Of a DNA stretch of 64,000 nt, positions 1 through 10,809 are shown piece by piece. The stretch's first letter is position 1; every line of letters starts with the position of its first letter. The position numbers and the translations under genes were made by a program. Where the stretch lies: contig NZ_NOIN01000003.1 of NCBI RefSeq assembly GCF_014596565.1, forward strand, positions 679,248 through 743,247, read 5' to 3'. The notes under the pieces were generated by a model, which made no database searches, was not told the DNA's origin, and saw only the letters and a list, made by a program, of their open reading frames with translations. The DNA is from Pseudomonas sp. PSB18 (GTDB taxonomy: Bacteria > Pseudomonadota > Gammaproteobacteria > Pseudomonadales > Pseudomonadaceae).

Positions 1-3000
1 GCATTCGGGCTATATGGATCATCAACAATAGTTGGTTTACCGCCACTGAAACCACTAGAATCGCCACCTTTTGGACCACCCGGCTCCACCCACCCCTTCG
101 ACGGCGTGTCCCCAAACTTCTTATCCCAATCAGGATCTATCGGCCCTCTTCCCAGCCCATCGGCACCGTCCGTTATACCATCCGAACGCCCTTTCCCTAC
201 AACACCAACAACCTTACCTGTCGCCGCACCCGCCGCATTCGTAACCGTCCCCAAGGCGATATTCAGTAGCGTCGTTGCGCCACGAACATACACATCTCCC
301 TTCTGCTCATCCCGGCCCTGTTCGTAGCGAACCTTAAAGAGATTGTCGCTAACCTCCAGGTCATTCTTGTTCTTGCCGCTGAGCTCGCTGGCAATCGATT
401 TCGATATCGAATCCTTGGCCGTAGCGATCTTGTCGCCAAACAGTTTGTTGACTACCACGTTGCCAGCCAGACCGACCGCCATCTTGCCGGGGCCCATAAC
501 GGCCTGAATTCCCAAGCCCAAGAGCTGCGCTTGCTCAACTGGAAGGCCATCCAGATAGGTTTGCAGCTTCGCTGTTTCTTGCAGCAACTTCCTGCCAGGG
601 GTGTTTACCTGAACGTCGGTGACGTATCTGAACTTCAAGGTGCCATCCACGTCTTTGTAGATGGCAGCAGTACGCTGCTTGTCGCTAGGATCGCCCGGTG
701 CACAGCCTCCTGTGACGTCGCAGGCCTCTTGCAGTTTGGCGAAGTCCGAGAATCGCTTCGCGAAACTCTGGATAACAGCGACGTCCTCGGACTTCAGATC
801 CTTAATCTCGCCAGGATCCCGACCATTTCGAACGAGATTCTTCGCGATATTCAGCGCAGCCTCATCCCCCAACGCAGCTCGGGCCGAAGCAGGCACCTCC
901 TCAATCGAAACCCTCTGCGCCTGGATGCTGTTCCAGGCTTGTTCAGCGGATCGAACCGGTCCCTGAATCAGCTCAAGGGCTTCTTTGTAGGCCTTCTGAC
1001 TGTTCTCCGGATATTTTTCAATGCTGGTTTTCCAGGCATGCAGGGTGCCCGAAGCATCGCCCACCGCCTCCAGCGAAGACTTGGTCACATACAAATCAGT
1101 GCGCGACTCATCATCCTTGGTGATCTCGTAGGCCTTGCTCACATCCCGATTTAGCCCCGTGGTCGAATCAGCTCCGGTCCGGGCGTCATCACGCACCACA
1201 ATCTCGCCAGCCCCCACCGTGGCCCTGACGATCTGCTCACGGTCTTTCTCATACTCCCAGCCGCTGACGCTCCAGCCGTTCTCTCCTTCCTTGCCCTTGC
1301 CGACCTGACTGGGGTCCTGGGTGGTTTCGCCGCTGCTGCCAGCGGAGTAACTGCCGCCGACGTTCAGGTAATAGCCGTGCTCCTTGTCCTTACCGGCAAT
1401 GTCACTGAAATCCAGGGTCCCGGTGTCCAGTTTGAGGTTGCCGTTGTCGGCAGCAATCAAAGCACCGTCCAGTTGGGTATGATCTTCGGTGCGAATGTCG
1501 ACCTTGTTTTTGCCGGTGATGCTGGCTTGCTGCTCGACCCAATTAGTCTCACCGGTTGTCTTTCCATACCCCACCGATCCACTGACGCCAGCACCCGGCC
1601 CAAAGGTGGCTGTGACACTGAGGTCGAATTCCTTACCCTTGACTTTGCCGGTGTCGGGTGCCGAGGAGACATTCAGGTCGCCGCCAACGCGGCCAACGAC
1701 TTCATCGCCACGCAACGTGGCGCCCGTGATGTTGGTGTCTTTGTCACTGTCGAAGCCCAGTCGGTTTCCGGCGTACAGGTAGGCTTCTTGCTGGCGCTTG
1801 CCTTCACGTTCCAGGTCGCCCTTGCCAATGTTCACACTGACGTAGACGCCGAAGCCTTGTGAGCCGAACGTCAGGCCCGCTTCACCACCGCCATTGTGGC
1901 GGTTGTTTTCGCTGTTGCTGTCGTTCTGCGCCGACCGGATGTTCAGGTCATTGCCGGCATCAAGCGCGATATCCCGCCCGGCCTTGGCCTGGGTTCCAAC
2001 CAGATTGATGTCATGGCTGGCATCGACATTGAAGTCTCTACCGGCAGCGACCTGGGTCGGCGTCGAACTGCCGTAGACGCCATCCCCGGTGGCTAAGCCG
2101 TAGCTGCCACCCACGCCCAGCTTGAGGCCGCCACTGGTGCCACCATGAATACCGCTCCAGCTTTGGCGCTCGCTGCTTTCCTGGGTGACACTGCCCTTTG
2201 CCACGTCCAGCGTGACGTCGCGACCTTTGATGTTGATGTCACGTCCGGCCTGTAGCTGAGCGCCCTTGACGATGACATCGTTGCCAGCGTCCAGGGTAAC
2301 GTCATTGCCCGCATCCAGCGTCGACGCTCGATTGGTCTGTTCGATAACCTGCTGGCTACTGGTTTGGGTGCTGTTGCCGAATTTGACGTCCGCCGTCGGG
2401 CCGTTGACGAACTGGGTGACGGCATCAATGCCCTTGAGGGTGCTGGAAGCCTTGCTGACTCCGTTCTCACCCTTCCCCGCGCCGCTGACCGCATCCCTGG
2501 TGCGGCCATAGTTGTGACTGAAAGACACGCCAAGCCCGTTACGACTGGCTTCGCGTTCCTGTTCGGTCAGTTGGGTTTCGCGCGCGGCATCGATGTTGAT
2601 ATTGCGACCAGCCGTGAGGTCGATATCACGCGTGGCGCGAAGGTCGGAACCGGTCTGGTTTATGTCGCGCAGGGCGTTGATGGCAACGTCCTGGCCCGCA
2701 CTGATCCGACTGACGGCAGCTGTCTGCTGTTCGAGGCGATCCTTTTCCTTGACGCTATCGGTACCGGCGAAGAAGTTGATTCCATTGGCATCGCTGGAAA
2801 CGCCTATACCCGACTGCTTCTCCTTGGACCATTGCTGCTCGGAGTTTTCGTTTCTCGCCGCGGCCACATTGACGTCACGTCCGGCATTAAGGCTGACGTT
2901 ACGCCCGGCATCGATACCGCTGCCAATCAGATTGATATCGCGCTCTGCTTGCAGCATCGCGTCACGATCCGCCGTCACCTGACTGCCCACACTGGTACTG

Positions 3001-6000
3001 CTCTGCGCTATTCGCCCCGCCTCCTTGGCCGAAGCAAACGACAAGAACCCACCCGAAACCGAAAGCCCGGTTTTCTTCTTGTATTCCTCAGTACGGCTAT
3101 AAGCAGTGTCGTTGGCAGAGACGAGATTGATATCGCCCTCTTTATTGACCAACCCCGCACGTAGCTCGACATCATTGCCAGCGGTGGTTTGGCTGGCCCG
3201 CGCACGTAGATCGTTGCCGGCGGCCACCACCACATCGTTGCCTGCGTCCAGTTCACTGGCGACCTGAGACGCGGTGGTCTTCAGTTCGCTCTTGCCGCTT
3301 TTGGACAGGCCGAGGAAACCCGATTTGGTCTTCTTGCTGTAGGAACCGTGCTCTTCAACCCCCGATAGCACGGCGATATCACCCGTGCCCCCCAGCATCA
3401 GGTCACCCTGAGCCTTGAGCTGGCTGCCAACGACCGTTACATCGCGCCCACCATTGATGCTCATGCCACCATTGGCGTTTTTGCGGGTGTTGACGGTCAG
3501 GTCTTGTCCGGCCTCGACCACCGACGCGACATTGGTGCTGTCGTAACTTTCCCGCTGTTCGCTTTTGCTGCGGCCAAAGGAGCCTTTGCTTTTCTTCGAA
3601 TAGAACTCGGCCGTTTCGTCCTTTGCCGACAAGAGATTGATGTCTCGACTGGCATCGAGGGCAACATTCCCGGCGCCTTTCAGGCGGCTGGCGACCAGGC
3701 TCAGGTCCTGCCCCGCTTGGACGCTTAGATTCCCGCCCGACTGGACAACCGAGGACTGCTGGCGAACCAGGTCGTTGCTGCTTTTGATTTTTTTGCTTTG
3801 CGAAGAACGGTGGCTTTCGTTGGCGGCGGACTCGATAGCGATATCTCGCCCGGCGCTCAGCGCCAAAGCGGTCTGGGCGATGAGGTTGCTTGCTACAACC
3901 CTCAGGTCCTGTCCGGCCGTTACGTTCAGATCACCGCCAGCCGTGACGCTGGAACCGTTCTGGGTGATGGTTTGATCCCGATATCGGTTACCCAACCGGT
4001 TGCTATCGGCCTGCTCGGCAGCCGTAATCTTCAGATCCCTGGCAGCGCGCAAGGTGGTGTCGTTACCGCTCTTCAGCGCGCCGCCCGCGTTGTTGAGATC
4101 GCGCCCGGTACCCACGCTCAGGTCATGACTCGCCTCGATCCGCGCCGCGCTGTCGACGAAATCCCGCTGCTCAGTCTTGTAGCCCGTGCTGCTGGCATGA
4201 CGGGTGACAGTCCGCTCGTTGGTCACATCCCCCGCAAGCGCAACAACGCTGACATCCCGGCCAGAAATAACCCCACCCGCCCGGTTAGTCAGATCATTAC
4301 TCGCCAACGCATCCAGCCGATTCCCCGCCTCCAGCAACCCACTGTTCACCAGGCTGTCGTTAGCCCTGGCAACCAGATTATTGGACGCCCGCAACGTCCC
4401 GGCGTTGTTCAGGTTCTTACCGGCAATCAACGTGACGTCGCTGCCCTGGATCAGCGCTCCATTCGGCGCCAGCCGATGGGTGGCGTTCGCCAGGTAAAGC
4501 ACCGGCACCAGCACTTGCTGGCCGTTCACCGTCTGGTTTTCCATCCAGACGATGTCGTGGGTCAGCGCCGCGACCTGTTCGCCGGTCAGGCTTACGCCCA
4601 AGGACAGGTTGAGGGCGTCCTTGCTGGCGATGGCGTTGTTCATCAGGTACTTGAACATGCCTTCATCGGAGGTCTGGCCATCGAGGAAACGCTGGCCGGT
4701 GCGGGCGATGACGGCTTGCTGGATCAGGCGTTGTTCGTAGAAGCCGTCGCCCAGGCGCTTGGCGGCGTCGTCCGGGTCGTAGCCCAGGTTGGACAGCAGG
4801 TAATCCGAGCTCATGAACCGGCGCATGTCGGTCAGCGCCGGGTTGGTTTCGATCAGGTATTTTTGCGGGTTGGCCTGGAACGAGCGGTCCGGCAGGCCGC
4901 GCACTTGGGTCAGGCCGCTGCCCTGGGTCGGGGTGCCGGTGCCTTCGTTCAGGCGGAACAGGCCGTTCTGACCGGTGGGCAGGTCGAAACCGGGCAGGGT
5001 CACCGGGTTGACTTGCTGTTGGGCGAGGTCGGGCGAGAGCTGTTGGTTGACGGTGATGCGGGTTGAAAATTTCCCGTCGGCGCCGGTGTCGGTGCGCGGG
5101 CCGGCGCCGACGTAGTTGTAGCCACCCCGGATGACGCTGTTGTTGGCGTTGCTCTGGGTGCGGATATCGATTGCACCGCCGGACTGGATGATCGCGGCGT
5201 AGGTCTGGGTATCGTGGGAGAGGGACCGGCTGCTGCCTAGCTCCGGCAGCTCGCGTTCGGTAATGCCGATGAAGCGGCTCATATCAGCTTCCAGACCGCC
5301 GAGATTGGCAGTGTTGTAGCCAGGGCTCTGGAACCAATATTTGTTGGTGAACGTATCGGCGAGGGTACGCCAGTCACCGGGGCTGCGCGTGCGCTCGGAC
5401 ACGAAGGTGCGCGAGGTTTCGGTGTCGTGGGTTTCGATGCCGATGTTGTTCAGGCTGACGAGGTTGGCGGTGAGGGCGCCGCCCGCGCCGATGGTACTGC
5501 TGCTATTGGTCAGGTCACCGGCCCGGATATTCAGGTTGCCGCCGGAGGTGATGCTGGAGGCCGCGCTGGCGGCGGTGACCTCGAACTTGTCACGCTGGAT
5601 GATCTGCCAGACGTGGTTTTCCTTGCCGCCGCTGCAATCCCCGGCGTTGACGCCTTCGATGCAGGCGACTTCCGTGATCGACGCGGTGTAGATACCGGCG
5701 TCGTGGGTGGTCAATAGGGTTCGCACGTTCTGGATCGTGCTAGCGGCCAGGCTCATGTTGCCGTCGCTTTGCAGCGAACCTGAGCTGTTGACGATGCTGG
5801 AAGCCAATGTGCCCAGGCCGTCACGGTCGATGCTCAGATTGCCCAGGCTGTAGATGTCGGCGCGGGTGTTGGTCAGGCTGTCGACCTTCAGGGCCATGTC
5901 GGCACCGCTGAAGATCAGGCCGTTCTCGTTGCGCAATGCACCGGTGCCAACGCTTAGCAATCCGGCGCTGCCCAGGGTGCCCTGGTTATTGATGCCCTGC

Positions 6001-8873
6001 GCCGTGACATTCATGCCCGCCGCCGAGGTCACGCGGCCACGGTTGTTGAATACGCCGTCGGCATGCACCGTGGTATTCCCACCGCCGGCGACACTGGCGT
6101 TTTCCTCAAGATCGATCAGTGCGGCCTTGAGGCCCAAGGTGCCCAGGCTGCTCAAGCGGCCGTTACCCGCGTATTGACCGGTGAGCTGGACATCGATCAG
6201 GCCATCGCTGCCGATCAGGCCGTCGTTGCGCCAGTCGATCCCGGAGCCATTGAAACTGTTGGCGCTGAGCAACTGGCCGGTGGCGGTCTGGGTCAGGTGA
6301 TTGACGTTGACGGTCAGGTGTTCGGCCTGGATCGAGGTGCTGTTGGTCCAGCTGTCGGCATCGAGAACCAAGGTGCCGTAGGTCACCAGGCTGCCGCCGA
6401 CTGCGCCCAATTGCGTGAGGTTCAGGCCGAATGCGCCGGCACCGATGTGGCGCAGCTTGCCGCTCTGGTTGTTCAGGCTGCCGAGGGTGAAGCCGACGTC
6501 GTTGCTGACGGTTTCCAGGGTGCCGTTGCTGTTGTCGAACAGGCCGCCGATGGAGAACACGGTGGTGCTGTTGCGGCCCAAAGTGCGCAGTTGGCCGTTG
6601 TGATTGACGAGGCTGGCGGCGAGGACATCCAGGCTGTTGTCGCCTTCGATGATGCCTTGGGTATTGTCCAGAATACCGTTGAGGTTGAGATCGATCTGCC
6701 CGGCACTGATCTGGCCGTGGCTGTTGTCCAGGTTCAGTGCGTCGACCTTCACCTTGCCGCTGGCATAGAGGCCGCCGTTGCTGTTGTCGAAACGGGCGCT
6801 GCTGGTATCGAGCACGGCATCCCCAGCCTGCGCCGCGATGCGTCCCCCGTCGTTGAACAGCCCGGCGAGGGCTTCGAGGGTCAGGCCTTTCGCCTGGATC
6901 GTGCCGCCCTGGCCATTCAGGTCATGGCCGTTTTTCAGCACGCCGCTGACCTGCGCCTCCAGCGCAGCCTTGACGCTGGACAGCACACCGCCGCGGTTGT
7001 CCAGGTTGGTGGCGAAGACATTCAGGTTCGCGTCCTGGGCGATGATCGAGCCGGCCTGGTTATCGATGTCGCCCGCAATGTCGACCGTCACCAATCCTTT
7101 GCCCTGCAGGGTGCCTTTGGCGTTGTCGAGGCTGGTGGCGGTCACCGTCAACCCGGCGTTGCGGCTGGCAATCAGGCCATTGTTGCCGTTGTCGATTGCC
7201 CCTTTCGTGGCGGTCACGAGCAGGTTGCCGTTGGCGGCGATGGTGCCCTTGTCGCGATTGCTCAGGCTCCCCGCCGTGAGGGTCATCAGACCTTGGGTCG
7301 ACAGTTCGCCACCCCGGTTGTTGACCGCGCCGGTCGCGGTGATATCCAGCTGCTTGCCGGTCATCACCAGGCCGGTGAGGTTGTCCAGGCTACCGAGTAC
7401 CAGCGTCGCGGTGTTCAGGCTCGACAGTTCACCGGCGTTGTTATCCAGATGGCCCGCCGTCACTTGCAAAACGTCCTGGCTATTGATCAGGCCGCCGCTG
7501 CCGTTGAGCACTTGATCGGCCTTAACGTTCACCTCGGTATTGCCCAGGATGCGACCTTTGGCGCGGTTATCCACGACCTTGGCCGTGACCGTGGTCTTGC
7601 GCTGGCCGCTGAGCGTACCGCCCTGGTTGTTCAACGTATCGGTCGTGGTCACCGTCAGATCGCGACTGGCTGCGACCGTTTTGCCGCCGTTGTTCAGTTG
7701 TTTGGCCGTGAGGGTGACGTCGCCGCTGGTATTGCGCGTGTTGTCCGCGTTGACCCCGGCTTCGATGATCCCGTTGTTGTGCAGGGTGCCGCCGCTGTCC
7801 AGACGAATGCTGTCGCGGGCCACCAGGTTGTTCTGGCTCGTCAGGTCGCCCTGGGTTTTCACGGTCAATGCAGTGCCGGCGTAGACCGGTCCCTGGGCGT
7901 CGAGGCTGGCGGCGTTGACGTTGACGGCGCCGGCCGCAGCGGTCTGGGCCAGGCTCAGATGACCGTTGGCGTCGAGCTGGATATCGCCACCGCTGGCGAT
8001 CAATTTACCGTCCAGCTTCACCCCGACACCGGCCTCGGTGCCCACCAGTTTGATCGCCCCGGCATACATGCCGCCCAGCGCCGAGGAATCGATGGCCAGC
8101 TGCGGTTTGGCGCTGCCGTCGTCGGCACGGGCGGTGGCGTTGAGGGTGGCGGCGTCGACGTCGTTGCGGCCGGCGACGATAGTCAGGTTTTTCGCCTGGA
8201 TCTCGGCGTTGATCTTGGCGCTGCGGGTGATGATTTCGAAGCGGTCGACGTTGGTGGCGTTGAGACCCGCACCTTCGACGGTGACGCTGCCCTGGTCAAC
8301 CTGGTAGCTCCGGAGTTGGCCGTTTTCAATGACTGGTTTGCCGGTGGTCAGGGTCGCCTTCGGGGTGTTGATGAAACCGCAGCCGTTGCAGGTAATGCCG
8401 TAGGGGTTGGCCACGATGACGTGGGCCGACTGCCCCGCCACTTCGGTGTAGCCGCGCAACTGGCTGGGGCTGCCACCGTTGACTTCGTTGAGAATGACCC
8501 GGGCCGCCGTCCCCTTCAGATTAGGGTTGCCGAGGATGATCCCGCCCAGTTGCGTGGATTGAGCCGGGTTGGTGGCGTTATTGAGGATGACGCCGTTGCT
8601 GCCGACGTTGTAGTCCTTGAACTGGTTGTGGGACAGACCGCTGCCGTTGGGCGTGGCGATGTTGACGATGGGCACGCCGTTGCCTGCCTGACCGAGGCTG
8701 GTGCCCGGGGCACTGACGACGATGCCGTCGGCCTGAGCCCACATCGGCTGCCAGAACATGACGTTAGCCAGCAAAAACGCCAGGCCGCGCTTGGGCATGC
8801 CCCAGAACAGGTCACGGGTTTTCAGGGCCGCAGAAGGTTGGCGGGCCAGCAAGGCGTATTGGCGGTCGTCCAT
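1..8873 (-). CDS. FhaB/CdiA-type two-partner secretion exoprotein (C-terminus beyond window)
   Basis: This is a very large secreted filamentous adhesin or contact-dependent inhibition-type exoprotein; at least 2957 codons are present and the frame is still open at the left edge. The ATG at 8873 is followed by an extended, late-cleaved type of signal peptide (about residues 1-48, ending near WAQA). A TPS secretion domain follows, with the NPNL motif near residue 116 and NPYG near residue 156. Long beta-helix repeats rich in N, G, V and T come next. The mid-protein segment containing HDIVWMENQTV (about residue 1440) is typical of CdiA/FhaB proteins, and haemagglutinin-type repeats (GRDINL, AGNDV) follow. 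The last 180 or so residues change to a hydrophobic pre-toxin-like region and then a Gly/Pro-rich linker, with lower GC. No VENN motif was seen. It lies 39 bp downstream of its probable transporter. The family is clear; whether it is an adhesin or a CDI toxin cannot be decided here. I spot-checked the frame in many segments rather than reading every codon. Confidence 0.9.
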   Translation of the reverse strand, partial: MDDRQYALLARQPSAALKTRDLFWGMPKRGLAFLLANVMFWQPMWAQADGIVVSAPGTSLGQAGNGVPIVNIATPNGSGLSHNQFKDYNVGSNGVILNNATNPAQSTQLGGIILGNPNLKGTAARVILNEVNGGSPSQLRGYTEVAGQSAHVIVANPYGITCNGCGFINTPKATLTTGKPVIENGQLRSYQVDQGSVTVEGAGLNATNVDRFEIITRSAKINAEIQAKNLTIVAGRNDVDAATLNATARADDGSAKPQLAIDSSALGGMYAGAIKLVGTEAGVGVKLDGKLIASGGDIQLDANGHLSLAQTAAAGAVNVNAASLDAQGPVYAGTALTVKTQGDLTSQNNLVARDSIRLDSGGTLHNNGIIEAGVNADNTRNTSGDVTLTAKQLNNGGKTVAASRDLTVTTTDTLNNQGGTLSGQRKTTVTAKVVDNRAKGRILGNTEVNVKADQVLNGSGGLINSQDVLQVTAGHLDNNAGELSSLNTATLVLGSLDNLTGLVMTGKQLDITATGAVNNRGGELSTQGLMTLTAGSLSNRDKGTIAANGNLLVTATKGAIDNGNNGLIASRNAGLTVTATSLDNAKGTLQGKGLVTVDIAGDIDNQAGSIIAQDANLNVFATNLDNRGGVLSSVKAALEAQVSGVLKNGHDLNGQGGTIQAKGLTLEALAGLFNDGGRIAAQAGDAVLDTSSARFDNSNGGLYASGKVKVDALNLDNSHGQISAGQIDLNLNGILDNTQGIIEGDNSLDVLAASLVNHNGQLRTLGRNSTTVFSIGGLFDNSNGTLETVSNDVGFTLGSLNNQSGKLRHIGAGAFGLNLTQLGAVGGSLVTYGTLVLDADSWTNSTSIQAEHLTVNVNHLTQTATGQLLSANSFNGSGIDWRNDGLIGSDGLIDVQLTGQYAGNGRLSSLGTLGLKAALIDLEENASVAGGGNTTVHADGVFNNRGRVTSAAGMNVTAQGINNQGTLGSAGLLSVGTGALRNENGLIFSGADMALKVDSLTNTRADIYSLGNLSIDRDGLGTLASSIVNSSGSLQSDGNMSLAASTIQNVRTLLTTHDAGIYTASITEVACIEGVNAGDCSGGKENHVWQIIQRDKFEVTAASAASSITSGGNLNIRAGDLTNSSSTIGAGGALTANLVSLNNIGIETHDTETSRTFVSERTRSPGDWRTLADTFTNKYWFQSPGYNTANLGGLEADMSRFIGITERELPELGSSRSLSHDTQTYAAIIQSGGAIDIRTQSNANNSVIRGGYNYVGAGPRTDTGADGKFSTRITVNQQLSPDLAQQQVNPVTLPGFDLPTGQNGLFRLNEGTGTPTQGSGLTQVRGLPDRSFQANPQKYLIETNPALTDMRRFMSSDYLLSNLGYDPDDAAKRLGDGFYEQRLIQQAVIARTGQRFLDGQTSDEGMFKYLMNNAIASKDALNLSLGVSLTGEQVAALTHDIVWMENQTVNGQQVLVPVLYLANATHRLAPNGALIQGSDVTLIAGKNLNNAGTLRASNNLVARANDSLVNSGLLEAGNRLDALASNDLTNRAGGVISGRDVSVVALAGDVTNERTVTRHASSTGYKTEQRDFVDSAARIEASHDLSVGTGRDLNNAGGALKSGNDTTLRAARDLKITAAEQADSNRLGNRYRDQTITQNGSSVTAGGDLNVTAGQDLRVVASNLIAQTALALSAGRDIAIESAANESHRSSQSKKIKSSNDLVRQQSSVVQSGGNLSVQAGQDLSLVASRLKGAGNVALDASRDINLLSAKDETAEFYSKKSKGSFGRSKSEQRESYDSTNVASVVEAGQDLTVNTRKNANGGMSINGGRDVTVVGSQLKAQGDLMLGGTGDIAVLSGVEEHGSYSKKTKSGFLGLSKSGKSELKTTASQVASELDAGNDVVVAAGNDLRARASQTTAGNDVELRAGLVNKEGDINLVSANDTAYSRTEEYKKKTGLSVSGGFLSFASAKEAGRIAQSSTSVGSQVTADRDAMLQAERDINLIGSGIDAGRNVSLNAGRDVNVAAARNENSEQQWSKEKQSGIGVSSDANGINFFAGTDSVKEKDRLEQQTAAVSRISAGQDVAINALRDINQTGSDLRATRDIDLTAGRNINIDAARETQLTEQEREASRNGLGVSFSHNYGRTRDAVSGAGKGENGVSKASSTLKGIDAVTQFVNGPTADVKFGNSTQTSSQQVIEQTNRASTLDAGNDVTLDAGNDVIVKGAQLQAGRDINIKGRDVTLDVAKGSVTQESSERQSWSGIHGGTSGGLKLGVGGSYGLATGDGVYGSSTPTQVAAGRDFNVDASHDINLVGTQAKAGRDIALDAGNDLNIRSAQNDSNSENNRHNGGGEAGLTFGSQGFGVYVSVNIGKGDLEREGKRQQEAYLYAGNRLGFDSDKDTNITGATLRGDEVVGRVGGDLNVSSAPDTGKVKGKEFDLSVTATFGPGAGVSGSVGYGKTTGETNWVEQQASITGKNKVDIRTEDHTQLDGALIAADNGNLKLDTGTLDFSDIAGKDKEHGYYLNVGGSYSAGSSGETTQDPSQVGKGKEGENGWSVSGWEYEKDREQIVRATVGAGEIVVRDDARTGADSTTGLNRDVSKAYEITKDDESRTDLYVTKSSLEAVGDASGTLHAWKTSIEKYPENSQKAYKEALELIQGPVRSAEQAWNSIQAQRVSIEEVPASARAALGDEAALNIAKNLVRNGRDPGEIKDLKSEDVAVIQSFAKRFSDFAKLQEACDVTGGCAPGDPSDKQRTAAIYKDVDGTLKFRYVTDVQVNTPGRKLLQETAKLQTYLDGLPVEQAQLLGLGIQAVMGPGKMAVGLAGNVVVNKLFGDKIATAKDSISKSIASELSGKNKNDLEVSDNLFKVRYEQGRDEQKGDVYVRGATTLLNIALGTVTNAAGAATGKVVGVVGKGRSDGITDGADGLGRGPIDPDWDKKFGDTPSKGWVEPGGPKGGDSSGFSGGKPTIVDDPYSPN

Positions 8874-8912
8874 GATCAGGTCTCGTTGCTACAGCATTTA
8901 AAAGGGCAGAAT

Positions 8913-10619
8913 TTAAAAAAGAGCTTCCACGCGGAAATAGATCGGCGCTTCGCGCTCGGTCAGGGCAACCGGACGTTCCAGGGAGTGGGCAAAGGTCACG
9001 CTGGCGCTCAGGTGCTCGCCGCGGGCGAACAGCTCCACCGAGTTGCTCGACATGCGCCCGTGCTGATCGCCGTTGTAGTGGGTCCCGCTGATCACGCCCT
9101 GGTCATACCCCAGGCTGGTGCCGTACTCGGCAAATACCGGACGCAGCCATTCCAGGGTCACCGGGCGGCTCCAGCGCAGGTCGTTGCGCCAATAGCCACC
9201 GCTGTCGCCGGCCAAGGATTGGTCCTTGTAACCCCGTATCGAAGACTCCCCGCCCAGGCTTATGCGTTGCGGCGCGAACAGCGCATCCTCGCTGCGCTGG
9301 CCGGTCATCAGGCTGCTGAAGCTGAAGGACTCGCCCCATAGCTGGAAGGGTTGCAGGTAGCTGACGGTGGCGGTGTATTTGCGGTAGCGCGCATTCGGCA
9401 CTCCGCGGCCCGGGCCATGGTCGCCCTGGGCATCGAAGGCGCCGATGCCCTGTTGCATACCCAGGTCCAGGTTGACGAAGGCACTGCCGACCCGACGGCC
9501 GTGGTTGATGCCGAACTGCGCCTCGCTGATGCGATTGCTGCTGTCGCTGAGTTTGCTGTCTTCAATGAAGTTGTTGCTGCGCAGGTACGCCAGGCCGGTG
9601 TTGAGGGAGGTCTTGCTCAGGGCGTCGCGATGGATGACGCGCTCGACCCGCAACTGATGGTTCTGGCTGTCGCCGCTCTGCTTGAAGTTGAAACCGTTGG
9701 CCGCGATCTGCGAGCGATACTCGCTCTGGCTGTAGGTGTAGCTGACGTTCCACCAGCCAAACGGCAGATTGTAATAGAGCATGGCGTTGCGCGAGGTGTG
9801 CTGGTGATCGCTCATCGCGTCATGACCGCCGCGCAGCATCAACTGATCGGCCAAACCCAGCGGGCTGTCCCACTCGAAACTGGTGCCCCACTGCTGCTCA
9901 CCGGTGCTGCGCTGGCCGTCGTTGCTCCGGGACAGCCCGGCGCGCCAGGGCTTTTGCGGGGTATTCTTGACCAGCACTTCACTGCCGCCGACGTTCTGGC
10001 CGGGGGTCAGCTCCATCTGCGCCTGGTTCGATGGCAGGCGGTTGAGTTGGTCCACCATCTGCTCGATTTCCCGCAGGTTGACCAGCTCGCCGGTCTTGCC
10101 AGGAAACGCCATGGCCAATTCACGCTTCGACAGTTGGCTGTTTTCGGCGCCTTTCAAACCTTCGAGCCGACCCTCGACCACCAGCACCTGCAGGTGACCG
10201 CTGGACAGGTCCTGCTGCGGCAAGTAGGCACGGCTGGTGACCAGGCCCTTCTCGATGTAGTGGTCGGTGATGACCTTGAGCAGCTCGTTGAGCTGGGGCA
10301 CGCCCAGGCATTGGCCGATGTAGGGCTTGAGCAGCCGCTCGCGCTCACGGGCCGAAAGGCTGTCGGCGCCCTTGAGTTCGATGGTCTGGATGGGGAAGCA
10401 ACGGGTATCGGCTGGCGCGGTCGGCTGGGTCGGTTTCGCCTCCTGGCCGGGCAAATCCTTGAGTTCTTCCAGACGGCGGCGCTGCTCTTCGAGCAAACGG
10501 TTCTGGCGTTCGCGGATCAGGTCGGTTTCACCGGGGGTGGGAGCGGCGTGAGCCAGGGTAAGCGGAGACAGGCACAGCAAAGCCAGGCACAACCTCGCCC
10601 AATGGGCGGGTGAGAACAT
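8913..10619 (-). CDS. Two-partner secretion outer-membrane transporter (FhaC/ShlB/CdiB family)
   Basis: This 568-residue TpsB/Omp85-type transporter is expected to export the adjacent exoprotein across the outer membrane. A signal peptide covers residues 1-25 (cleavage after AHA). A charged Arg/Glu-rich helix follows, then POTRA domains (an example is the YLPQQDLSSG...LVVEGR stretch). The C-terminal part is a 16-strand barrel pattern of alternating aromatic and polar residues. It includes the conserved IRGY motif of the L6 loop (usually VRGY/F) and ends in Phe, the usual signal for barrel assembly. The ATG at 10619 has a GAGGGA ribosome site 6-7 bases upstream. Length is typical (about 560-590). 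It precedes the exoprotein gene with a 39-bp gap, so the two are probably co-transcribed. Confidence 0.95.
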   Translation of the reverse strand: MFSPAHWARLCLALLCLSPLTLAHAAPTPGETDLIRERQNRLLEEQRRRLEELKDLPGQEAKPTQPTAPADTRCFPIQTIELKGADSLSARERERLLKPYIGQCLGVPQLNELLKVITDHYIEKGLVTSRAYLPQQDLSSGHLQVLVVEGRLEGLKGAENSQLSKRELAMAFPGKTGELVNLREIEQMVDQLNRLPSNQAQMELTPGQNVGGSEVLVKNTPQKPWRAGLSRSNDGQRSTGEQQWGTSFEWDSPLGLADQLMLRGGHDAMSDHQHTSRNAMLYYNLPFGWWNVSYTYSQSEYRSQIAANGFNFKQSGDSQNHQLRVERVIHRDALSKTSLNTGLAYLRSNNFIEDSKLSDSSNRISEAQFGINHGRRVGSAFVNLDLGMQQGIGAFDAQGDHGPGRGVPNARYRKYTATVSYLQPFQLWGESFSFSSLMTGQRSEDALFAPQRISLGGESSIRGYKDQSLAGDSGGYWRNDLRWSRPVTLEWLRPVFAEYGTSLGYDQGVISGTHYNGDQHGRMSSNSVELFARGEHLSASVTFAHSLERPVALTEREAPIYFRVEALF

Positions 10620-10809
10620 GTTCGATCCCTCGATACGGAAGTCACAGCACGCTCGCGAGCTGACCGAAGACAGGTCTCCAGTGCTGTTTTCGAAGGGGCC
10701 AGACCTTCCTGGCTGCTTCGAAAATCACTCGCGCTGCTGATGCGCAAAACCACGCGCACACCAGACCCTGCATATCGATTTCGGTTCAAGGGGGAGGGAA
10801 TTTTCTGTT

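Noticed and set aside
6063..9341. A plus-strand open frame of more than 1000 codons
   Set aside because: It lies antisense to the exoprotein and transporter genes, whose minus-strand translations show clear TPS motifs. It is a by-product of high GC and repeats.
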